From CAZIGK01 sp964538615 (lineage in GTDB: Bacteria > Pseudomonadota > Alphaproteobacteria > Rickettsiales > RI-342), in contig CAZIGK010000034.1 in assembly GCA_964538615.1 (NCBI GenBank), forward strand, positions 1 through 19,321: DNA of 19,321 nt, read 5' to 3'. Both the position numbers and the translations under genes were made by a program. The notes beneath the pieces are model-generated. The model searched no databases and had not been told where the DNA came from. It saw only the letters and a list, made by a program, of their open reading frames with translations. This document shows positions 13,897 to 19,321 of the stretch, piece by piece (the first letter of the stretch is position 1; each line of letters starts with the position of its first letter).

Positions 13897-15513
13897 ATGT
13901 TTACATTCTTACGTTGGTTTTCTGTCATTAGTTTGATTGCGGTGGTGATGGCTGCAATTCTGACAGGTATCTATTTCCGCAATATGGCGGCAGAAGATTT
14001 AAAGTCTGTTGTGCAGCAGAATAACCTGTCGCTGTCTCAGGGGTTTATCAACACCACATGGCGGAAATATCGGCGGCTTTTTACGGAAATTCTGGCCGAT
14101 GTGGACGTGAAAGAGTGGCCTAAGGATAAGTATTTCGTCAAGTTCAGTGAAGATGCTTTCCGCTATTTTGAGGATATACCCATTGCGCGGGTGACGATTT
14201 ACAATGCGAAGGGCAAGCCGTTTCTGAAGACGGATCAATCTCGCATTAGTTTTATTGGCAGCGATAAATTATTTTTATCGCACGATGGTACGGAGCAACA
14301 GCAGCAGGCGATACGCAGCGGCAAAGTCTTTAGCCGCTTAATTCCCAGTGGGGAAATTCAATTGCCGGATGGCACGAAAAAAAGTGGCGCTTTGGTGCAG
14401 ACCTATGTGCCGATTATTCCTGATTCCTATGTGAATGTGATTGCTGGGCAGGATGTGCAAATTGATGGCTATATTGAAGTTTTTTATGATGTGACCGCAC
14501 AATGGGAGCAGTTGTACCGCTTCCAGATTGTGGGGACGACCGGGATTATTCTGATTTTCCTGATTTTGTTTACCGCGCTGATGGTGACTGCCCGTAAAGC
14601 GGAATCTATTATTGGCAAACAGCATGAGAAAAATTTGGAACTGGCCGCAGCCAAAGCCCGTGCAGAAGCCGCAAGCCGAGAAAAATCACGGTTTTTGGCT
14701 AATGTCAGTCATGAATTACGCACCCCACTGAATGCGATTATTGGATTTTCCGAAATTATCAAAAACGAAAGCCTTGGGCCGCTGGGCAACGTGAAATATA
14801 AGGATTATCTGCGGGATATTCATACATCCGGGGTACATTTGCTGAGCCTGATTAATGACATTCTGGATTATTCCAAAGCGGAAGCAGGCAAGCTTGAGCT
14901 TGAGGTATCGGATGTGGATGCCACCAAGGTCGTAAAAAGCTGTCTGCGTATGGTTAGCCCACGGGCACAAGAGGCGCAGGTGCAATTGGTGGATAACACC
15001 CCGAAAGAGCATTTTGTGTTGACCACGGATGCCAAAAAACTGAAACAGATTTTGCTGAATTTGCTTTCCAATGCCGTGAAATTTACCAAGCCCGGTGGCA
15101 TGGTGACGGTGACCGCCTGGCAAAATCTGGCGGATGATTCCATCACGATTGAGGTCAAAGATTCCGGCATTGGCATTGCACCGAAGGATATTTCCAAGGC
15201 GATGTCTCCTTTCGGGCAGGTGGATAGCGAACTGAGCCGCAAATATGAAGGAACCGGTTTGGGGTTGCCTCTGACCAAAAAATTCACGGAGATTATGGGG
15301 GGCACCTTTTATATTCAAAGTGAACTGGGAGTGGGTACCACGGTGACCATTGTGTTGCCCAAGCGCGCACCGGAACAGAACTGGAAAAAAGCATCTAACA
15401 GCGGCAAGCCTTCGCCCATGCGGGATGAAGCCGATGGGGATGATAGTACCTTCGCCACGTTGGATGCAGCGCCCGGCAATGGGTTGCAACTGGATACGGG
15501 TCGAATGGCATGA
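13897..15513 (+). CDS. Membrane sensor histidine kinase, PleC/DivJ-like core
   Basis: The 538-residue protein has a membrane segment near the N-terminus (about 5-28), a periplasmic sensor region of about 180 residues without a family I can name, a second membrane segment (about 212-234), and a short coiled linker (AAAKARAEAASREKSR). The phospho-acceptor His272 lies in FLANVSHELRTPLN. The ATPase domain has the N box (NLLSNAVKFT, Asn388/392), DSGIGIA (from Asp422), FGQVDSELSRKYE and GTGLGLPL (from Gly452). The DHp sequence and FGQVDSxLSRKYEGTGLGLPL resemble alphaproteobacterial PleC/DivJ kinases that act on DivK, but a search is needed to confirm this. No response regulator is next to it, so the partner is encoded elsewhere. 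The C-terminal ~45 residues are a disordered tail without a receiver domain. The ribosome-binding site is weak. Confidence 0.92.
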   Translation: MFTFLRWFSVISLIAVVMAAILTGIYFRNMAAEDLKSVVQQNNLSLSQGFINTTWRKYRRLFTEILADVDVKEWPKDKYFVKFSEDAFRYFEDIPIARVTIYNAKGKPFLKTDQSRISFIGSDKLFLSHDGTEQQQQAIRSGKVFSRLIPSGEIQLPDGTKKSGALVQTYVPIIPDSYVNVIAGQDVQIDGYIEVFYDVTAQWEQLYRFQIVGTTGIILIFLILFTALMVTARKAESIIGKQHEKNLELAAAKARAEAASREKSRFLANVSHELRTPLNAIIGFSEIIKNESLGPLGNVKYKDYLRDIHTSGVHLLSLINDILDYSKAEAGKLELEVSDVDATKVVKSCLRMVSPRAQEAQVQLVDNTPKEHFVLTTDAKKLKQILLNLLSNAVKFTKPGGMVTVTAWQNLADDSITIEVKDSGIGIAPKDISKAMSPFGQVDSELSRKYEGTGLGLPLTKKFTEIMGGTFYIQSELGVGTTVTIVLPKRAPEQNWKKASNSGKPSPMRDEADGDDSTFATLDAAPGNGLQLDTGRMA

Positions 15514-15554
15514 TGCCCGCACCGGTGGCCGATGATGGCATCAAGGCGAGCCTG

Positions 15555-16790
15555 TTATGTGTTGGCGATTGCGGATTCCGGCAGGGGATAGGGCAGGCTG
15601 TCGGTTAGCTCTTCCACCCGTTGCGGGGTGAGCTGCGGCCATTGTAGTTGCTTGTTGCGGCGTTCATTCTGTAATTTGCGTTGAATGCGTTGCTGGGTTT
15701 TTTCGTCCAGCCTTTCGCCACGCTCCATGTACAGGGTTTGCGAAGGGAAGGCGAAATCGGTACCGGCTACGGTGATAATTTCTTTGATGCGCAGCAGAAT
15801 ATCCTCCTGCACTTCCAGAAAACGGTCAAAATCTGCGGTGCGGACATAGGCAAACAACTCAATATTCAAGGAGTAGTCCCCAAAGCCTATGAAGCGTGGG
15901 CGTGCAGGGGCATTTTCAATCATCGGGTGGGAGATCAGCAATTCTTTCAGTTGGGTAATGACATAGCGCATTTGATCGGCCGTGGTTTCATAGCGAAGCC
16001 CTATCAGGTGCTTGAGCAGGATTTTATCCCGTGGGGCAAAATTGACGATGCTCATGCCAGATAGCACACTGTTGGGGATACAGAGAATGGTGCGCTCCAG
16101 CGTGCGGATGCGAGTGGAACGCAGGCCAATATCTTCCACGGTGCCAACCGTATCCCCGAATTTGCCAAAATCGCCGACGCGAATGGGTTGATCCAGCGAC
16201 AGGGTGAGGCCGCCGAATAGGTTTTCCACGGTTTTTTGTGCTGCCAGTGCGATGGCAATTCCGCCAACCCCCAGTGCGGCGATGAGGGCAGCGACATCGA
16301 ACCCCCAATTTTGCAGCAGAAAGACCAGCGCAATACCCACCATGCTGGTTTTGTAGATTTTCCGCAGTAGGGGTAGAATGGCTGCCGCCCCCGTTTTACC
16401 TTGTTGTAACAGGCGGCCGCGCAGGGCTTCCAGAGCATTGTGTCCCAGAATCATCAGGGCACGGGTGACGGCGTATGTGTAGATGAGGGCGTTGAGTGCG
16501 GCCAGATTGGCCACCACTTCATCCGTGAGGGGGAGAAGTTGCTGTGCGGCGTTGAAGGCCATGCCGGTGAGCAAGAGGGTTATCGGGACACTGAGGGGGG
16601 CTATGTAGCGGGCAAAGCGCCCATTGGGTGGGTTGAGATGTTGCAGCAGCGTCATGACCAAAGATACCAGTGTTTGCAGCACCAGATAACTACTGAGAAA
16701 AATGACCGGTATTGCCAGCCATAGCCAGACCGTGAGGCCAGAAAACTCTTGCGTGAGCCAGGGGGAACGTGAAAGCCAGTCTTGCAGCAT
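15555..16790 (-). CDS. MscS-family mechanosensitive ion channel
   Basis: The inner-membrane channel protein has 411 residues, with four or so hydrophobic segments in the first ~180 residues (about 20-45, 62-80, 95-115, 150-165). They are followed by the pore-lining helix AALIAALGVGGIAIALAAQKT and the family block NLFGGLTLSLDQPIRVGD. A beta domain with GTVEDIGLRSTRIRT and IPNSVLSG follows, then a soluble alpha/beta domain and a basic, Gln-rich tail. MscS-type channels relieve turgor after hypo-osmotic shock. AAGGTGG lies 7 nt before ATG 16790. The gene converges on the histidine kinase with a 41-nt gap that holds no recognisable terminator, and it is divergent from panB. It has more membrane segments than E. 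coli MscS and is nearer to the larger family members. Confidence 0.95.
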   Translation of the reverse strand: MLQDWLSRSPWLTQEFSGLTVWLWLAIPVIFLSSYLVLQTLVSLVMTLLQHLNPPNGRFARYIAPLSVPITLLLTGMAFNAAQQLLPLTDEVVANLAALNALIYTYAVTRALMILGHNALEALRGRLLQQGKTGAAAILPLLRKIYKTSMVGIALVFLLQNWGFDVAALIAALGVGGIAIALAAQKTVENLFGGLTLSLDQPIRVGDFGKFGDTVGTVEDIGLRSTRIRTLERTILCIPNSVLSGMSIVNFAPRDKILLKHLIGLRYETTADQMRYVITQLKELLISHPMIENAPARPRFIGFGDYSLNIELFAYVRTADFDRFLEVQEDILLRIKEIITVAGTDFAFPSQTLYMERGERLDEKTQQRIQRKLQNERRNKQLQWPQLTPQRVEELTDSLPYPLPESAIANT

Positions 16791-16820
16791 GGAGAAACCA
16801 CCTTGTGAATGCGTGTTGCC

Positions 16821-16848
16821 TTATCCGGTGAAGGATATCTGGTATAAA
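16821..16848 (+). promoter_or_regulatory. Candidate extended -10 promoter for panB
   Basis: TGG followed by TATAAA (16840-16848) makes an extended -10 element. A poor -35 TTATCC (16821-16826) is 16 nt upstream. The leader to panB would be about 140 nt and contains a perfect 6-bp inverted repeat, GTGTGA/TCACAC (16881-16901). The region also holds the leader of the divergent mscS gene. Confidence 0.42.
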
Positions 16849-16994
16849 AGACGGTGTTAAATCGCCATCTGTCATGCGCAGTGTGATGCGTGGTGTCACA
16901 CGTCTGCGGCGGTTGGCCTGTTTGCGCTGTTGAATGCTGCGCCCAGGGTGGCTATGCTGCGGTATGTTTCACGTAGGGCGACAAAGGATACGCA

Positions 16995-17825
16995 ATGGCT
17001 GCTTCCCCACAAAAACGCAAAACCGTGACCGAGATACGGCAACAGATGAACGGTGAGCCACTGGTGGTGCTAACCGCCTATACCGCACCGTTTGCAGCCG
17101 TACTGGATGCCCATGCCGATATGTTGCTGGTGGGGGATTCTTTGGGAATGGTGCTCTATGGTTTGGAGAGTACGTTGCCTGTGTCACTGGAGATGATGTG
17201 CGCCCATGGTGCGGCGGTGGTGAGATCTTCCAGACGGGCGCTGGTGGTGGTGGATATGCCCTTTGGTAGCTACGAAGAATCACCGGAGCAGGCATTTCGC
17301 AGTGCCAGTCGGCTGATGAAAGAAACCGGTTGTCAGGCGGTGAAGCTGGAAGGAGGCGAAGCCATGGCGCCAACGGTAGCCAAACTGACCCGTCATGGAA
17401 TTCCGGTGGTGGGACATATTGGCCTGACGCCGCAGCACGTGCATCAGATGGGAGGATTTAAGGTGCAGGGTGGTGCAAACGGCGCACGCGAACAGTTGCT
17501 GCGCGATATGCAGGCACTGGAAGATGCTGGCGTTTTCTCCATTGTGGTGGAAGGGATTTACGAAGAGGCAGTACAGATTCTGGTGGAGAAAGCACGGGTG
17601 CCGTTGATTGGCATTGGCGCTTCCGCCGCATGTCATGGTCAGGTGTTGGTAACGGAAGATATGGCTGGGCTGACGCGTGGGTATATCCCCAAATTCGTCA
17701 AACAATATGCGCAGCTTGCGGAAACATTGGATGTTGCGGTAGCGACCTATGCTCAGGAGGTGAAAACGCGCACCTTTCCAGCCGTGGAGCAGACCTATCG
17801 TCCTCGGCAAACAACGGCCTCCTGA
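16995..17825 (+). CDS. panB: 3-methyl-2-oxobutanoate hydroxymethyltransferase
   Basis: PanB adds a hydroxymethyl group from 5,10-methylenetetrahydrofolate to 2-oxoisovalerate, giving ketopantoate, the first committed step of pantothenate and CoA synthesis. The TIM-barrel signatures are VGDSLGMVLYG (metal ligand Asp48), VVDMPFGSY (Asp87), KLEGG (Lys117, Glu119), HIGLTPQHVHQMGGFKVQG (about 141-159) and VVEGI with the catalytic Glu186. The length of 276 is typical. AAAGGA (16983-16988) is 6 nt before the ATG. No panC or panD is adjacent. Its stop lies only 9 nt from the stop of the convergent ATP-grasp gene, and there is no terminator between them. Confidence 0.97.
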   Translation: MAASPQKRKTVTEIRQQMNGEPLVVLTAYTAPFAAVLDAHADMLLVGDSLGMVLYGLESTLPVSLEMMCAHGAAVVRSSRRALVVVDMPFGSYEESPEQAFRSASRLMKETGCQAVKLEGGEAMAPTVAKLTRHGIPVVGHIGLTPQHVHQMGGFKVQGGANGAREQLLRDMQALEDAGVFSIVVEGIYEEAVQILVEKARVPLIGIGASAACHGQVLVTEDMAGLTRGYIPKFVKQYAQLAETLDVAVATYAQEVKTRTFPAVEQTYRPRQTTAS

Positions 17826-17834
17826 CGTGCCTGT

Positions 17835-18779
17835 TTAGCCAAGCCCTATCAGGCTGCGCAGACTCGGCGGTTGGCTATCTGGCTGGCGGGTCAGTGTTTC
17901 CAGCTCTGCCGCAATGGCACGGGCTGCATTTTCCGCATGTTGTGGTTCCGGCAGCAGATAGAGAAATGGCTCGATCAGCTCAATTTCCATAATCAGCAAT
18001 TGCCCGTTGCGGCGAATGCCATCCACGCGGGCATAGAGGGGGGATTCCGGCAGGGCTTGCAGCGCACGCATCGCCTGATCCAGCAAGGCTTGCTCCGGTT
18101 TGATATGCTCGTAACTGCCACCATGCACATGCTGAATACGAAAATCTCCCGTTTTGGCGGTTTTACGCACCGCATGGCTGAAACGCTGTTGAAAGAACAG
18201 AAGTGACCATTCGCCATCCGTCACAATCTCCGGCGCGAAGGGTTGAATGAGCATATCGGTCGCATCAGGTAGCTCCGAAATGTAACGCTGCCAGCCGTGG
18301 GTGTCGGTTGCGTGCAGGCGCGCCGTGTGCCATGCACCGGCGGAGACAGCCGGTTTTGCCACGACTTCATCCCAGCCCTGTTGTTTAACCAGAGTTTGGA
18401 ATTGGGTTTTATCGTGCGTGTTCGCGTAAAGGGTTGGCAGAACAGGTATGCCTGTAGTTTCTAATGCCTGTAGGTAATGTTTATGCATATTCCAACGCAC
18501 CAAGCTGCTGGAATTCAGGCAGGGAATGCCTGCGGTATCTAACTGCTGCAGCATCTCCAGAAACGCATCGGCATGATGCTCATAGCCCGCATAGGTTTGG
18601 AGCCAGATAGCATCGTAGTCTTGCAGAGCATCCGCGTTATGCGACCAGTTGACCAAATGGGTTTCCACACCGTGGCTTGCCAGCGCCCGTGTGAGTGCCT
18701 GCGTTTCATCGTACAGCCCGCCATAGGCGTCCATAGACCATTGAAAATACGGGCGGCTAAGGAGAGCAAGGCGTGGCAT
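17835..18779 (-). CDS. ATP-grasp family protein (RimK/glutathione synthetase-like)
   Basis: The protein of about 314 residues has the ATP-grasp fold. An N-terminal part (VHLVNWSHNADAL-type alpha/beta region) is followed by KPAVSAGAWHT, whose Lys is the likely ATP contact. Then comes LIQPFAPEI with a GEWSLLFF strand, and YARVDGI with MEIELIEPFLYLL carrying the expected Asp and Glu metal ligands. Enzymes of this superfamily join a carboxylate to an amine or thiol via an acyl phosphate; the substrate is unknown here. The lack of other glutathione genes nearby leaves a role open. I set the start at ATG 18779; AGGAG is 12 nt upstream, longer than ideal, and a TTG at 18800 is an alternative. It is divergent from the 23S rRNA promoter. 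Confidence 0.88.
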   Translation of the reverse strand: MPRLALLSRPYFQWSMDAYGGLYDETQALTRALASHGVETHLVNWSHNADALQDYDAIWLQTYAGYEHHADAFLEMLQQLDTAGIPCLNSSSLVRWNMHKHYLQALETTGIPVLPTLYANTHDKTQFQTLVKQQGWDEVVAKPAVSAGAWHTARLHATDTHGWQRYISELPDATDMLIQPFAPEIVTDGEWSLLFFQQRFSHAVRKTAKTGDFRIQHVHGGSYEHIKPEQALLDQAMRALQALPESPLYARVDGIRRNGQLLIMEIELIEPFLYLLPEPQHAENAARAIAAELETLTRQPDSQPPSLRSLIGLG

Positions 18780-18892
18780 GGGCGGGGAAAACTCCTGCAA
18801 CTAAGGTTAAAAAATTAAATTATCACCATGTCCTTATACTGGAGGGTGCGGGGTAAAGAAAAGGATAAAGAGATTTTTTTTGTGTGCCGTGA

Positions 18893-18931
18893 TTTTTTTT
18901 TATTGACCTGTTTGTTTTGATATCGTAGAAC
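18893..18931 (+). promoter_or_regulatory. Promoter of the 23S rRNA gene, with a T-rich upstream tract
   Basis: TTGACC (18903-18908) and TAGAAC (18926-18931) are separated by 17 nt, and an unbroken T-run (18893-18901) lies directly upstream of the -35 hexamer, as an UP element would. It begins about 115 nt from the start of the divergent ATP-grasp gene and lies 167 nt before the 23S gene. Its presence argues that the 23S gene has its own transcript start. Confidence 0.55.
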
Positions 18932-18978
18932 GTGCCTCCCTTCGGCGGGCAACGATGATTGTTGAGAGTTGAGGGTAG

Positions 18979-18993
18979 ATGTTTGACATTGTT
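18979..18993 (+). promoter_or_regulatory. boxA-like antitermination site in the rRNA leader
   Basis: ATGTTTGACATTGTT resembles the boxA-containing TTTGACATTGT stretch found in spacers ahead of alphaproteobacterial 23S genes. The E. coli counterpart is TGCTCTTTAACA. It lies about 105 nt ahead of the 23S gene, an expected place for Nus-factor loading. The similarity is from memory of the motif, so confidence is moderate. Confidence 0.4.
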
Positions 18994-19097
18994 GGAAGAG
19001 AAGTAGTGCTGAGAGCATCCATTGATGTGTTATTGTTGGCGGCGAGAGTTGCTGGTGATGATGTATGAGATGAGATGTTTACTCAAGTGTCTTTGGA

Positions 19098-19321
19098 ATA
19101 AAGTATGAGAAGGGCACTTGGTGGATGCCTTGGCGCACAGAGGCGATGAAGGACGTGGTAAGCTGCGAAAAGCTACGGGGAGCTGCAAACAAGCTTTGAT
19201 CCGTGGATGTCCGAATGGGGGAACCCACCTCTTAGGAGGTATTGCGACGTGAATACATAGCGTTGTGAGGCGAACGCAGGGAACTGAAATATCTAAGTAC
19301 CTGTAGGAAAGGAAATCAACC
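19098..19321 (+). rRNA. rrl: 23S ribosomal RNA, 5' end (truncated by window edge)
   Basis: The sequence matches the conserved 5' region of 23S rRNA: TGGATGCCTTGGC (from 19122), AGAGGCGATGAAGGACGTG, CCGAATGGGG, GAACCCACC, and AACTGAAATATCTAAGTACC ending in GAAATCAACC. I placed the 5' end by matching the distance from the E. coli end to GGATGCC; the mature end could differ by about 15 nt. About 224 nt of roughly 2.8 kb are visible. The helix 9 region has only a small hairpin (ACCTC/GAGGT) and no large intervening sequence of the kind known from several alphaproteobacteria. No 16S or tRNA gene is seen upstream. Confidence 0.97.

Noticed and set aside
18932..19097. tRNA gene or 16S end ahead of the 23S gene
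   Set aside because: I found no T-loop GTTCRANYC, no acceptor stem pairing, and no anti-Shine-Dalgarno 16S end CCTCC in the expected context; only a leader with small inverted repeats is seen.

Overview
The window looks like a chromosomal segment of an alphaproteobacterium of moderate GC content. The evidence is the family-typical proteins: a ProA of the alphaproteobacterial type, a PleC/DivJ-like histidine kinase core, sucA-sucB-lpdA in one transcription direction, rplM-rpsI, and the 5' end of a 23S rRNA gene. I cannot name the genus. Most of the content is housekeeping. I see no phage, insertion sequence, CRISPR array or obvious defence cassette.

Layout. Positions 1-104 probably hold the start of a leftward gene that runs off the edge. 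A small unrecognised gene (309-821, +) has a good sigma-70-type promoter with a palindrome just upstream. At 845-1184, in the space between this gene and the convergent proA-nadD-rsfS group, lies a composite structured repeat. Two ~105-nt units sit between short hairpins, and several stems differ in sequence but keep their pairing. The group proA-nadD-rsfS (3678 down to 1229, -) combines proline synthesis, NAD synthesis and ribosome silencing. It diverges from rplM-rpsI (4045-4949, +), which ends in a strong terminator shared with an unrecognised leftward gene (5050-5925, -).

The sucA-sucB-lpdA region (6117-12110, +) encodes all three components of the 2-oxoglutarate dehydrogenase complex. 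Between sucB and lpdA lies a translationally coupled gene for a small exported, cysteine-rich protein with an N-terminal CxC, resembling NTR/TIMP-like domains. This block ends in a textbook terminator shared with another unrecognised leftward gene (12208-12852, -). Next come a DJ-1/PfpI-family protein (13014-13706, +), a membrane-bound histidine kinase (13897-15513, +), an MscS-type mechanosensitive channel (15555-16790, -), panB of pantothenate synthesis (16995-17825, +) and an ATP-grasp protein (17835-18779, -).

The last 500 nt hold a promoter (18903-18931) with a T-rich upstream tract, a leader with a boxA-like site, and the beginning of a 23S rRNA gene (about 19098 onward). No 16S rRNA or tRNA gene precedes it, so the 23S gene appears to be transcribed from its own promoter. 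Such unlinked rRNA genes are known from Rickettsiales and some other lineages. The two observations most worth following are the composite repeat with covarying stems and the unlinked 23S gene. The exported NTR-like protein inside the 2-oxoglutarate dehydrogenase operon comes next.
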